The notes: generated from the sequence alone by a model not told the origin. A DNA stretch of 64,000 nt from Pantoea nemavictus (GCF_037479095.1 NZ_JBBGZW010000001.1:2170001-2234000), one strand, 5' to 3'. Positions 27,153 through 36,491 are shown, numbered from the stretch's first letter. Translations and numbers: made by a program.

Positions 27153-30100
27153 TTACACCTTCTCGACGTTGACCAGGAACGCCTTAAATTCCGGCGTCTG
27201 CGTGTTGGCATCACCGACAAATGGCGTCAGGGTGTTGGCGATAAAGCCTTTTTTCGCCACGCCCTGATAACCCCAGTGAATCGGAATGCCGATGGTATCG
27301 ACGATTTTGCCGTCAACGTTCAGTGGACGGATGCGTTTGGTGACCACCGCTTTGGCTTTGATATAGCCGCGATTGGAGCTCACTTTCACCGTATCGCCCT
27401 GCGCGATGCCGAGCTTGTTGGCCAGCTTCTCGCCGATCTCAATAAACTGTTCCGGCTGCGCGATGGCGTTGAGCCGCGCGTGTTTGGTCCAGTAATGGAA
27501 ATGCTCGGTGAGACGATAGGTGGTGCCGACATACGGGAACTGCTCCGCCTGGCCCATCGACGCCAAATCGTCCTTGAACACGCGCGCCGCTGGATTGGAC
27601 ACCACGTTCGGGTGCAGCGGGTTGGTGCCAATCGGCGTTTCAAACGGCTCGTAGTGCTCAGGGAACGGACCTTCGGCCATTTTGTCGAGCGCAAACAGGC
27701 GGCCGAGACCTTCCGGCTGCATGATGAACGGCCCGACATCGCTGCCTGGCGCGGCGGCACTGTAATCCGGCACATCCATGCCGCCCCATTTGCTGCCATC
27801 CCACTTCAGGATCTGGCGTTTCGCATCCCACGGATTGCCTTGCGGGTCCGCCGAGGCGCGGTTGTAGAGGATGCGGCGATTGAGCGGCCACGCCCAGCTC
27901 CAGTTCAGCGTATTGCCAAGTCCGGTTGGGTCAGTGTTGTCACGGCGCGCCATTTGGTTGCCATCCGGCGTCCAGCTACCGGCGAAAATCCAGCAACCGC
28001 TGCTGGTGCTGCCGTCATCTTTCAGATGGGCAAAGGTGCTGAGCTGTTGGCCCTTCTTCACCAGCAGCGTGCCTTTGTCATCGAACACGTCGGCCAGCGC
28101 TTTGCCGTTGTTCTCCATCGCCACTTCTTCCGGCGCAGGATTGTCCGGCGTTTTGTAGTTCCAGCTCATGTTCAGCACCTGCTCTGGCAGCGCACCGCCT
28201 TCGCGCGCATACATTTCACGCAGACGCAGGTAGATCCCCGAGAGGATTTCGCCATCATTCAGCGCTTCGCCCGGCGCATCCTGGCCTTTCCAGTGCCACT
28301 GCAGCCAGCGGCCGGAGTTAACGATCGACCCGTTCTCTTCGGCGAAGCAGGTGGACGGCAGGCGGAACACTTCAGTTTGAATCTGCGACGGATCGACATC
28401 GTTGAACTCGTCGTGATTCTCCCAGAAGGTGGCGGTTTCGGTGTTGAGCGGGTCGATGGTGACCAGGAATTTCAGCTTCGATAGCGAAGCGATCACTTTG
28501 CGCTTGTTCGGGAACGACGCCACCGGGTTAAAGCCCTGGCACAGATAGCCGTTGACCTTGCCTTGCGACATCATCTCGAAGTACTGCAGCACGTCGTAAC
28601 CTTTATCCCACTTCGGCAACCAGTCGAAGCCCCAGCTGTTTTCCGCCTGGGCTTTATCGCCGAAGAAGGCTTTCATCTGGCTGACAAAGAATTTCGGGTA
28701 GTTGCTCCAGTAGTTCACCTGATCCGGCAGCAGCGCTTTTGGCGTATTGGCAGCCAGATAGGTTTGCAGGTCGGCTTGTTTCTCCGACGGCAAGGTCATG
28801 TAACCCGGCAGGCTTTGCGACAGCAGGCCAAGATCGGTCAGTCCCTGAATGTTGGAGTGGCCGCGCAGCGCATTGATGCCGCCGCCAATCATGCCCATGT
28901 TGCCGAGCAGCAGCTGAATCATCGCCATGGTGCGGATGTTCTGCGCGCCTACCGAGTGTTGCGTCCAGCCGAGCGCATACAGGAACGAGGTGGTGCGGTC
29001 GCGCGCGCTGGTTTCGCCAATCAGTTCGCAAACGTGCAGGAAGTCCGCTTTTGGCGTACCGCAGATACGTTCGACAATCTCCGGCGTATAGCGGCTGACA
29101 TGCTGCTTAAGCAGGTTCCACACGCAGCGTGGATGGGTGAGCGTGGTATCGCGCTTAGCGAAGCCGTCATCGCCCAGTTCGTAGTTCCAGCTGGTTTTGT
29201 CGTATTTGCGATTCTCTTCGTCGTAGCCGCTGAACAAGCCATCTTCAAAATGATAATCCTCACGCACGATCAGGCTGGCATTGGTATACGCCTGCACATA
29301 TTCATGCTGGATTTTGTCATTTTGCAGCAGCCACAGCAGTACGCCCGACAGGAAGGTGATGTCGGTGCCCGAGCGAATCGGGGTATAGAAATCAGCGACC
29401 GATGCCGTACGCGTAAAGCGCGGATCGATAACGATCAGTTTGGCTTTGTTGTGAATCTTGGCTTCCATTGCCCAACGGAAACCGACAGGATGCGCTTCAG
29501 CCGCGTTCCCGCCCATCACAACGATCAGATTGGCATTACGGATGTCGACCCAGTGATTGGTCATCGCACCGCGACCAAATGTTGGAGCAAGACTTGCTAC
29601 CGTTGGTCCGTGTCAAACGCGTGCCTGGTTGTCGACCGCTAACATGCCGAGCGATCGGGTAAATTTCTGGGTTAAATAGCCGGTTTCATTGCTGGATGCC
29701 GAAGCACACAACATACCGGTTGAGAGCCAACGGTTTACCGTCACGCCCGCGGCGTTCTGCGCGACAAAGTTTGCATCGCGGTCGGCTTTCATCAGTTTTG
29801 CGATGCGATCAAACGCATCGTCCCAGCTAATGCGCTGCCATTTATTTGAGCCTGGCGCGCGATATTCCGGGAATTGCAGACGGCTGTCGCTGTGGACAAA
29901 GTCGAGCAGGCCAGCGCCTTTTGGGCACAATGCGCCGCGACTCACCGGATGGTCCGGATCCCCTTCAATATGGAAAATGGTCTCTTTGGCGTTTTTCGCG
30001 CCGTCACCAAGGCTGTACATTAACAAGCCACAGCCGACTGAACAGTAAGTGCAGGTATTACGGGTTTCGCGGGCACGCAGCAGTTTGTACTGTCGTGTTT

Positions 30101-30200
30101 CCGCCAATGCCACTTCCGGCGCAAAGCCGAGCAGTGCTGCCGTTGTCCCTGCCATACCGCCAGCACATACTTTGAAGAATTTTCTTCGGCTGACATTCAT
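27153..30200 (-). CDS. fdoG: Formate dehydrogenase-O, catalytic selenoprotein subunit (UGA read as Sec at codon 196)
   Basis: Molybdenum bis-MGD enzyme that oxidizes formate in the periplasm. A plain ORF search splits it at a TGA (29613-29615), but both parts share one frame and together give 1015 aa, as in E. coli FdoG (1016 aa). The UGA is codon 196, between NQARV and [10 protein letters not shown], exactly where E. coli has selenocysteine. The N-terminus has a Tat signal (SRRKFFK) and the first [4Fe-4S] motif [15 protein letters not shown]-like hairpin follows the UGA. It is the first gene of fdoGHI-fdhE, divergent from fdhD. Function depends on selC, selA and selB in this window and on selD elsewhere. 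Confidence 0.98.
29573..29615 (-). promoter_or_regulatory. bSECIS element in fdoG mRNA
   Basis: The message starts at the UGA and folds as a lower stem (GACCAA with UUUGGUC) and an apical stem GG-U-AGCAA-GUC-UUGCU-CC. The bulged U and the GUC apical loop are those recognized by SelB in E. coli fdhF and fdnG. Spacing from the UGA is as in known elements. Confidence 0.85.
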
Positions 30201-30320
30201 GGATTATCATCCCTCTATATTCTTGCGATGTATGGGGCAAGAATGACCCGACTAAACTTGTGACAATAGCGGCCAAATATTACCACAGCTTTAATGTGGT
30301 TGTTGCGCGAGACGAAAAAA
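30201..30320. promoter_or_regulatory. fdoG-fdhD divergent control region
   Basis: 120 bp holding two inverted repeats: TTCTTGC-N10-GCAAGAA (30220-30243) and ACCACA-N7-TGTGGT (30282-30300). The second covers the first possible fdhD ATG. I do not recognise the binding proteins. Confidence 0.45.
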
Positions 30321-31145
30321 GTGAAAGCTAATCAGCCAGAATGTAACGAGAGTGTGAATAAGATCTCAGGTGCGGTGCAATCGCAGGTGTGGCAACGCCG
30401 TACTATCGACGACGCGGAAAGTGACTGGCTGGCGCAGGAAGTGCCGATCGCGCTGGTGTATAACGGTATCTCGCACGTGGTGATGATGGCGACGCCCAAC
30501 GATCTCGAAGCGTTTGCGCTGGGGTTTTCTTTATCTGAAGGGATAATCGATAAGCCCAACGAGATTTTCGGCATGGATGTGGTGCCAGGTTGCGATGGCA
30601 TTGAAGTGCAGATTGAGCTCTCCAGCCGCCGCTTTATGGCGCTGAAAGAGCAGCGCCGTGCGATGGCCGGTCGTACCGGCTGCGGCGTGTGTGGCGTGGA
30701 GCAACTCGATCAAATCGGCAAGCCGCTGCAGCCGCTGCCGTTCACGCAAACTTTTGATTTGGGCAATCTTGATAAGGGCCTGGCGCAGCTGCGCGACTAT
30801 CAACCGATCGGCAACCTCACCGGCTGTACGCACGCGGCGGCATGGATGTCGCCGCAGGGTGAGCTGCAGGGCGGCTACGAAGATGTTGGCCGCCACGTGG
30901 CGCTGGATAAACTGCTCGGCAATCGTAGCCAACAGCCGTGGCAGCAGGGCGCGGTGCTGGTTTCCAGCCGCGCTAGCTATGAGATGGTGCAGAAATCCGC
31001 CATGTGCGGCGTGGAGATTCTGTTTGCGGTTTCGGCTGCGACCCAACTCGCCGTTGAGGTGGCTGAGCGTTGCAATTTAACCTTGGTTGGCTTCAGTAAA
31101 CCGGGACGCGCCACGGTGTATAGCCATCCGCAGCGTCTGCGTTAA
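30321..31145 (+). CDS. fdhD: FdhD, sulfurtransferase for formate dehydrogenase
   Basis: 274 aa from a GTG at 30321. FdhD moves sulfur from IscS to the molybdenum cofactor, which activates formate dehydrogenases. The reactive Cys pair is in [29 protein letters not shown] and [20 protein letters not shown] are nearly identical to E. coli FdhD (277 aa). The GTG start gives the same N-terminal length as E. coli; an ATG at 30294 lies inside an inverted repeat and adds nine unconserved residues, but cannot be excluded. Divergent from fdoG, whose product it matures. Its last codon overlaps the convergent regulator by 4 bp. Confidence 0.94.
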   Translation: MKANQPECNESVNKISGAVQSQVWQRRTIDDAESDWLAQEVPIALVYNGISHVVMMATPNDLEAFALGFSLSEGIIDKPNEIFGMDVVPGCDGIEVQIELSSRRFMALKEQRRAMAGRTGCGVCGVEQLDQIGKPLQPLPFTQTFDLGNLDKGLAQLRDYQPIGNLTGCTHAAAWMSPQGELQGGYEDVGRHVALDKLLGNRSQQPWQQGAVLVSSRASYEMVQKSAMCGVEILFAVSAATQLAVEVAERCNLTLVGFSKPGRATVYSHPQRLR

Positions 31146-31918
31146 ACCACCTGCACCTGCGGCAGTACCTGTTGCAGCGCTGCCAGCGCGCCGGGTTTTG
31201 CCGGGCCGCCGTCGCAAATCAGCAGATCGACCTCTGCAATCGGTGCGTACACCGAACGGCTAATCACACCGAGCTTGCTGTGATCCGCCAGTAAAAAGGT
31301 GCGGTTCGCCTGCTGCACCATGGCGCGGGCAATCGCTGCTTCGTGGGGATGAAAACTACTGGCACCGTTTTTGGCATCGATGCCGACCGGCGAAAGCAGC
31401 GCTATATCGGCGCGATAGCGATAAATCTCGCCGATGGTCATTTCTCCGCGCGTTTGCTGTGCGCCCGCCATCATCATGCCACCCAGTAAAATAACCTGAT
31501 TATTCAACGTTTCATGCTCATCCGCTGCGCTGAGCGCTAAGGCAGCCTGCAGGCTGTTGGTGATGATGGTTAAACCCGACATGCTACGCAGTGCTTCCGC
31601 CAGCATGGTGGTAGTGGTGCCGGCATCCAGGAACAGCGTTTGGCCCGGTTGCAGATGTTGCGCCGCGGCGGCGGCAATCGCGCGTTTCTCTTTCGCCTGC
31701 GCGTTGCGACGTACCTGCAGCGGTGGCTCAGGCTGGCTATCGACCGCCACCAAACCGCCATGCACACGGCGGGCAAATCCTTGCGCTTCCAGTTCAATCA
31801 TGTCGCGCCGTGCGGTTTCTCGCGAAATACCGAGCTCTTTGATGATGCGTTCAGTACTGACCTGATGTTGCGTGGTCAGCAGCGCGCGAATGCGGTGTAA
31901 GCGAGTTTCCTGCAGCAT
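31142..31918 (-). CDS. DeoR/GlpR-family transcriptional regulator
   Basis: 258 aa with an N-terminal DeoR HTH ([42 protein letters not shown]) and a C-terminal sugar-phosphate sensor domain ([42 protein letters not shown]). The start at 31918 follows AGGGA; an ATG 24 bp upstream is possible. It is divergent from the aminotransferase gene, and the gap between them has a tandem 18-bp repeat that could be its operator. The effector would normally be a phosphorylated sugar, which is an odd match for an aminotransferase. Confidence 0.87.
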   Translation of the reverse strand: MLQETRLHRIRALLTTQHQVSTERIIKELGISRETARRDMIELEAQGFARRVHGGLVAVDSQPEPPLQVRRNAQAKEKRAIAAAAAQHLQPGQTLFLDAGTTTTMLAEALRSMSGLTIITNSLQAALALSAADEHETLNNQVILLGGMMMAGAQQTRGEMTIGEIYRYRADIALLSPVGIDAKNGASSFHPHEAAIARAMVQQANRTFLLADHSKLGVISRSVYAPIAEVDLLICDGGPAKPGALAALQQVLPQVQVV

Positions 31919-31980
31919 GACTTTTCCCTGTGGCGTGTTCAACCTGGGCCTAAGCTTACCTGAGTGTCATTACGCCGTCA

Positions 31981-32016
31981 TGTGTATTTGGTTGTATTTG
32001 TGTATTTGGTTGCATT
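31981..32016. repeat. Two adjacent 18-bp direct repeats in the regulator-aminotransferase gap
   Basis: TGTGTATTTGGTTGTATT (31981-31998) is followed at once by the same sequence with one change, T to C at position 15 (31999-32016). DeoR-family proteins often bind direct repeats. Located 63 bp from the regulator start and about 77 bp from the aminotransferase ATG. Confidence 0.75.
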
Positions 32017-32092
32017 TGTTATTAAAGCAGGCATGATAGGGCCAAACGGCGATTTCGCATGCACCCCTTTCACCTTCGCAACGGGAGTTACC

Positions 32093-33433
32093 ATGGCTAC
32101 ACGTTCTACCATCATGGACACCAACAGTTTTCGTGCTGAGCACGCCGACGGTCTGGATGCGGCGACCCGCAAGCTAACCGATAAGCGCAGTAAAGTGTTG
32201 GGCGAGTCTTATCGCCTGTTTTATCGCAAGCCGGTGCATTTAGTGCGTGGCGAAGGGCAATATCTGTGGGATGCCGCGGGCGACAAATACCTTGATGTGT
32301 ACAACAACGTGGCCAGCATTGGTCACTGCCATCCGGCGGTGATTGAGGCGGTGAATCAGCAGATGAAGATGCTGAATACCCATACGCGCTATCTGCACGA
32401 ACGCATTCTCGATTACTCCGAAGAGCTGCTGGCCACCACGCCAGAGGCTATCGACCGCGCGATGTACATGTGCACCGGTTCGGAAGCCAACGATTTGGCG
32501 ATCCGCGTGGCGCGCGCCTTCAGCGGCGGTACCGGCATTATCGTGTCGCAAGAGGCCTATCACGGCACCAGCGATCTCACGTCGGGCGTTTCGCCGGCGC
32601 TGGGCAGCGGACAGCCATTAGCTGCGACCACGCGCCTGGTGTCGCCGCCGGATGCTTATCGCGTTAATGCACCGGATCTCGGCGAATGGTTTGCCAATGA
32701 AATCCAGCAGCAGATCGACGATATGAAAGCGCACGGCATCAAGTTTGCTGGCTTCCTCGCAGATTCCATCTTCTCTTCCGATGGCGTGCTGCCGAACCCG
32801 CGCGGTTTCCTGCAGAAAGCCGTCGATGTGGTACATGCCAACGGCGGGATTTTCATCGCCGATGAAGTGCAGCCCGGTTTTGGTCGTACTGGCGATGCGT
32901 TCTGGGGCTTTGCACGTCACGGCGTGGTGCCCGATGTGATCACCACCGGCAAACCAATGGGCAACGGCATTCCGGTGTCGGGCCTGCTGGCGAAAAGTGA
33001 TGTGCTGGCCGCGTTTAGCGATGAAATTCCTTACTTCAACACCTTTGGCGGTAATCCAGTAGCGATGGCCGCAGCGCAGGCGGTGTTAACGGTGATTAAA
33101 GAAGAGGGCTTGCAGGAGCACAGCCGCGTAGTCGGGGCTAAGCTGCTGAGCGAATTACAGAAACTGATGGATCGTCATGAATCAATTGGCGACGTGCGCG
33201 GCGCCGGGCTGTTTATTGGTTTCGAACTGGTGCAAGACCGCGCCAGCAAAACGCCGGATAAAGCGCTGGCGCTGGATTTGATTGAGAAACTGCGTGAGCA
33301 CCGCGTGCTGACGTCAGTTGCAGGCCCTTACGGCAACGTGCTGAAGCTGCGTCCGCCATTGGCGTTCCAGGAAGCGGATATCGACTGGCTGGTGGGTGCG
33401 CTGGATAAGTCGCTGAGTGAGCTGGGGCGATAG
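32093..33433 (+). CDS. Class III PLP-dependent aminotransferase (aspartate aminotransferase superfamily)
   Basis: 446-aa fold-type I enzyme. PLP Lys287 is in TTGKPMGNG, with DEVQPGFGRTG (257-267), CTGSEANDLAIRVAR (127-141) and AYHGTSD as further cofactor contacts. It resembles the group that includes ethanolamine-phosphate phospho-lyase and omega-aminotransferases. The substrate is not assignable. The ATG at 32093 is chosen because GGGAG precedes it and the conserved part starts soon after. Divergent from a DeoR-type regulator. No partner enzyme lies next to it. Confidence 0.85.
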   Translation: MATRSTIMDTNSFRAEHADGLDAATRKLTDKRSKVLGESYRLFYRKPVHLVRGEGQYLWDAAGDKYLDVYNNVASIGHCHPAVIEAVNQQMKMLNTHTRYLHERILDYSEELLATTPEAIDRAMYMCTGSEANDLAIRVARAFSGGTGIIVSQEAYHGTSDLTSGVSPALGSGQPLAATTRLVSPPDAYRVNAPDLGEWFANEIQQQIDDMKAHGIKFAGFLADSIFSSDGVLPNPRGFLQKAVDVVHANGGIFIADEVQPGFGRTGDAFWGFARHGVVPDVITTGKPMGNGIPVSGLLAKSDVLAAFSDEIPYFNTFGGNPVAMAAAQAVLTVIKEEGLQEHSRVVGAKLLSELQKLMDRHESIGDVRGAGLFIGFELVQDRASKTPDKALALDLIEKLREHRVLTSVAGPYGNVLKLRPPLAFQEADIDWLVGALDKSLSELGR

Positions 33434-33458
33434 CTGAGCATAGATTGCGCACATTTTT

Positions 33459-33499
33459 GTAGCGGCGCGATTTATCGCGCAATAAATTGCGCCGCTACG
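33459..33499. repeat. REP-like palindrome, GTAGCGGCGC type, copy 2
   Basis: Matches the copy at 7335-7376 except for one base in the centre, 26 kb away. It lies between the convergent aminotransferase and epimerase genes. Confidence 0.85.
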
Positions 33500-33513
33500 T
33501 TATGTGCTTGTAT

Positions 33514-34191
33514 TTAAGCAGCGGTTTCTGCGGCGAAAATGCTCTCCATCTTCTGCCATGCCTGCGCTACATCGTCATCCAGATTAAATAATCCAGACGT
33601 CCCCACGATAAACACATCTACGCCCGATGCCGCAATCTGCCTGAAGGTGCGCGCATTGCATGAACCATCAATTTCGGTCAGATAGTGGTAACCGTGCTCT
33701 GCACGCATCGCGATCAGCTGGCGAATTTTATTTAAGGTTTCTGGAATAAATTGCTGCCCGGCAAAACCGGGGTCCACCGACATCACCGTCACTTTATCCA
33801 GCAGATGGGCATATTCACGAATACTTTCCGCCGGCGTGGCCGGATTTAATACTACGCCGCAGCGACGACCGGCTTCTTTAATCTGCGTTAGCAGGCGAAA
33901 TATTTTATTGTTGGCGGTTTCTGGATGGAAGCTGATAATGTCTGCGCCCGCCTCAATGCACATCGGAATAATATCTTCCGGATGATTCACCATTAAATGC
34001 ACGTCAATCGGCACATCGGTAATTTTACGCAGGTTCTCAATGAAGAAGGGCGACAGGGTAATATTCTTGACGTAGCTGCCATCCATAATATCGACATGAT
34101 AAAACGCAGCGGTGCTATTCATCGCTTCAACCTGTTCGCGGAAGCGGGTGAGATCCATACACATTAATGACGGCGAAAACTTTGCTCTCAT
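33514..34191 (-). CDS. Sugar-phosphate 3-epimerase, AlsE/ribulose-phosphate epimerase family
   Basis: 225-aa TIM-barrel enzyme similar to E. coli AlsE (D-allulose 6-phosphate 3-epimerase, 231 aa): SPSLMCMDL, HVDIMDGSYV, HLMVNHPED, VMSVDPGFAGQQFIPE and EIDGSCNARTF supply the metal-binding His/Asp set and phosphate site. It inverts C3 of a ketose phosphate. Downstream of an ascorbate-family PTS, it would act on the imported, phosphorylated sugar. The true substrate is open (allulose, ribulose or xylulose type). A terminator-like hairpin separates it from the permease gene, so it may be made at a lower level. Confidence 0.85.
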   Translation of the reverse strand: MRAKFSPSLMCMDLTRFREQVEAMNSTAAFYHVDIMDGSYVKNITLSPFFIENLRKITDVPIDVHLMVNHPEDIIPMCIEAGADIISFHPETANNKIFRLLTQIKEAGRRCGVVLNPATPAESIREYAHLLDKVTVMSVDPGFAGQQFIPETLNKIRQLIAMRAEHGYHYLTEIDGSCNARTFRQIAASGVDVFIVGTSGLFNLDDDVAQAWQKMESIFAAETAA

Positions 34192-34205
34192 AACTTTTCC
34201 TCATT

Positions 34206-34232
34206 ACAAAAACAGCGCCCGCAGGCGCTGTT
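34206..34232 (-). terminator. Terminator-like hairpin between PTS permease and epimerase genes
   Basis: Minus-strand AACAGCGCC-TGCG-GGCGCTGTT followed by TTTGT, 15 bp upstream of the epimerase ATG. It lies inside the operon and may be an attenuator or a partial terminator. Confidence 0.6.
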
Positions 34233-34239
34233 GATGACA

Positions 34240-35499
34240 TCAATGGAAGAACGAAATAATGTGGCCGAGCACGATACCGACAATGCCGAAGTCCGCATCA
34301 CCGAAGGTGGTAGAGGCGAAGCCGAGGTCGCCCATCAGCGGCAGCAGAATCGCTGGCAGGAAGGAGATCAGCAGGCCTTGCACAAAGGCGCCGATCACCG
34401 CACCACGACGTCCGCCGGTAATGTTGCCGTAGACGCCAGCGGTAGCACCGCAGAAGAAGTGCGGCACCAGGCCGGGAACGATCACGCTCAGACCAAACAG
34501 CGGGCACAGGAACATGCTGATCAAACCGGCGGAGAAGCTCGACAGGAATCCGATGATCACCGCGTTCGGTGCGAACGGGAACACGGTTGGGCAATCCAGC
34601 GCCGGTTTGGCGTTGGGCACCAGCTTATCGGCGATGCCTTTAAAGGCCGGCACGATTTCCGCAATCACCATGCGTACACCGGCCAGGATAATGTAAACGC
34701 CCGCCGCAAAGGTAATTGACTGGATAATGGCGAACACAATGTAGTTCTGGCCGCCACTGATGCTTTCGGTAAACGCTTTACCCGCCACCAACACCAGCGC
34801 GATGAACAGAATCATCATGGTCAGCGAAATCGCTACCGAGGAGTCGCGCAGGAAGTTGAGGGTTTTCGGCACCTTCAGCTCTTCAATCGACGGGCTGCCT
34901 TTACCGACCACTTTACCCACCAACGCGGAGAGCAGATAACCGGTGGAGCCGAAGTGGCCAAGCGCCAGATCGTCAGAGTTGGTGATTTTGCGGGTGAACG
35001 GCTGCAGAATCGCCGGGCACACCACCATCATGGTGCCGAGAATCAGTGAACCGATTACCACCAGCCAGAAGCCGTGCACGCCGCCTACCGACAGAATCAC
35101 CGCCAGCATCGCCGACATATACAGCGTGTGGTGGCCGGTGAGGAAGATGTATTTCAGCGGCGTGATACGCGCCAGCAGAATATTCACCAGCATGCCGAAC
35201 ACCATGATCATCGCAGTTTCGGTGCCGTAGCTTTTCTGCGCCAGCGCCGCCATCGCATCGGTATTGGGCACGACACCCTGAATATTAAACGAGTGCTCAA
35301 ACAGCTGGCTGAAGATGGTCAGCGTGGCCGCAATTAAATTGGCCCCGGCGATGAGAATAACAAAACCCATGATGGTTTTAAGCGTGCCGGAAATAACATC
35401 AGAGACCGGTTTCTTTTGCAGTAATAAACCAAACAGGGAAAAAAGGCCGACAAGTATAGCGGGTGTTCCAAGAACATCCTTAATTATAAATTGCAGCAT
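34240..35499 (-). CDS. PTS permease subunit IIC, ascorbate (UlaA/SgaT) family
   Basis: 419-aa inner-membrane protein with ten or more helices, related to E. coli UlaA (465 aa). Shared features include the early GTLKTIMGFVILIAGANL, the central LTGHHTLYMSAMLA and the transport motif FPFAPNAVIIGF. It lacks the C-terminal extension of UlaA. It carries the sugar across the membrane while IIB phosphorylates it. Substrate is unlikely to be ascorbate itself because ulaDEFG-type partners are missing and a 3-epimerase is the only enzyme attached. Confidence 0.88.
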   Translation of the reverse strand: MLQFIIKDVLGTPAILVGLFSLFGLLLQKKPVSDVISGTLKTIMGFVILIAGANLIAATLTIFSQLFEHSFNIQGVVPNTDAMAALAQKSYGTETAMIMVFGMLVNILLARITPLKYIFLTGHHTLYMSAMLAVILSVGGVHGFWLVVIGSLILGTMMVVCPAILQPFTRKITNSDDLALGHFGSTGYLLSALVGKVVGKGSPSIEELKVPKTLNFLRDSSVAISLTMMILFIALVLVAGKAFTESISGGQNYIVFAIIQSITFAAGVYIILAGVRMVIAEIVPAFKGIADKLVPNAKPALDCPTVFPFAPNAVIIGFLSSFSAGLISMFLCPLFGLSVIVPGLVPHFFCGATAGVYGNITGGRRGAVIGAFVQGLLISFLPAILLPLMGDLGFASTTFGDADFGIVGIVLGHIISFFH

Positions 35500-35514
35500 A
35501 ACTTACTCCGTGGT

Positions 35515-35606
35515 GAGCATACCCTTGATACTTCCAGCTACAGATGCGTTGGCTGCATATTTTCACCTCAGTCACTTACTTAAGTAAGCTCCCGAGGATT
35601 TACAGC
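35515..35606 (-). repeat. ERIC element (enterobacterial repetitive intergenic consensus)
   Basis: The minus strand reads GGGAGCTTACTTAAGTAAG, then TGACTGAGGTGA, then GCAGCCAACGCA and ends CTGGAAGTATCAAGGGTAT, which follows the known ERIC consensus. It fills the 142-bp gap between the IIB and IIC genes of one operon and would be transcribed as a structured intercistronic RNA. Confidence 0.85.
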
Positions 35607-35641
35607 CTTGCCACTTTCTGCGCCTCGAATGACTTTGGGTT

Positions 35642-35908
35642 TTAAATATTGTCAGCCAGAATTTCTTTGATTTTTGCGTTATCCAGCAAATTAGTCAGGC
35701 CAACCACTTTCGCACTGTGCCCGGATAATTGATCGGCAATATCTTTCGCGGCAATAATTAAATCAGCATGTTCAGATTTAGCTGAGGTTAAATCGGTGTG
35801 GCCAACTTCAGCTTCTTTACCTAATTCCGCCACAATCTTCTTCACATTCATTTCAACAATGAAGCTGCTACCTAAACCATTGCCACACACAATCAGGACT
35901 TTTTTCAT
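35642..35908 (-). CDS. PTS IIB subunit, ascorbate/galactitol type
   Basis: 88-aa cytosolic phosphocarrier beginning MKKVLIVCGNGLGSS, where Cys8 is the phosphorylation site in the conserved P-loop of small IIB proteins (E. coli UlaB is 101 aa). It accepts phosphate from the IIA gene product 18 bp upstream and hands it to the sugar at IIC. An ERIC element separates it from the IIC gene. Confidence 0.9.
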   Translation of the reverse strand: MKKVLIVCGNGLGSSFIVEMNVKKIVAELGKEAEVGHTDLTSAKSEHADLIIAAKDIADQLSGHSAKVVGLTNLLDNAKIKEILADNI

Positions 35909-35926
35909 CGTAGGGTTCTCTGGTGA

Positions 35927-36367
35927 TTAACTTTGAATGACAGCTTCAATCGCTGGCAGGGTAGAAGCCGACAGCAGTTGCTGCAGGCGGGATTCGTCAC
36001 TGAATACGTCCGCTAATGCGGTGATCATCTGAATATGATCGTCGCCAGATACCGCACACAGCATGATGACGACATAAACCGGGTCGTTTTCATCAGCCTG
36101 AAAACTCACGCCATTTTTCACGTGCAGCAGCGACAGGCCGTTTTTGCGCGCCCCCTGTTCCGGGCGGGCATGCGGCATTGCCAGACCCGGAGCCAGCACG
36201 TAATAAGGACCAAGCTCTGCGTGCGAGGTGAAGATGGCATCGAGGTAAGCCGGGCTAATCGCCCCTTCGGCCAGCAAGGGCTCTGCCGATAAACGCACGG
36301 CTTCCTGCCAGTCACTGACTTGCTCGACTACACGAATATGTTGTGGGGTTAGCCATTGGGTGAGCAT
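35927..36367 (-). CDS. PTS IIA subunit, mannitol/fructose type (UlaC-like)
   Basis: 146 aa with the phospho-acceptor His66 in PGLAMPHARPE and the second conserved stretch AVSGDDHIQMITALADVF. It receives phosphate from HPr and passes it to the IIB protein. First gene of the leftward PTS-epimerase operon; two LacI-type operators and a CRP-like site lie just upstream. Confidence 0.9.
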   Translation of the reverse strand: MLTQWLTPQHIRVVEQVSDWQEAVRLSAEPLLAEGAISPAYLDAIFTSHAELGPYYVLAPGLAMPHARPEQGARKNGLSLLHVKNGVSFQADENDPVYVVIMLCAVSGDDHIQMITALADVFSDESRLQQLLSASTLPAIEAVIQS

Positions 36368-36427
36368 CAGAAATTCCTATTTATTCGTCGATGGAGTGCA
36401 ATGTAGGTTATTTTATCGCCCGTTTTC

Positions 36428-36491
36428 TGTGATGATTGTCGCAAAAGTTAGCGCTAACACGGTTATTGTTAAAAAACGTGTTATCGCTAAC
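36428..36491. promoter_or_regulatory. PTS operon control region: CRP-like site and two LacI-family operators
   Basis: TGTGA-N6-TCGCA (36428-36443) resembles a CRP site. GTTAGCGCTAAC (36447-36458) is a perfect 12-bp palindrome, and GTTATCGCTAAC (36480-36491) is a near copy. The operators' centres are 33 bp apart, about three helical turns. They resemble the TGTTACCGATAACA-type boxes of the GntR/IdnR branch of LacI proteins, and a LacI-type gene lies 235 bp away. A possible -10, TAAAAT, is at 36410-36415 on the minus strand. Confidence 0.7.

Noticed and set aside
29613..29615. TGA stop that splits the formate dehydrogenase gene
   Set aside because: Not a nonsense mutation. It lies at the known Sec codon, the frame continues with full similarity, a SECIS-like hairpin follows, and selC, selA and selB are present.
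27276..29642. Two long plus-strand frames (402 and 359 codons) opposite fdoG
   Set aside because: Shadows of the formate dehydrogenase gene: composition typical of antisense frames and no recognisable domains.
31964..32092. N-terminal extension of the aminotransferase
   Set aside because: It would translate the tandem repeat and promoter area, and the SD-supported ATG at 32093 matches the usual start.
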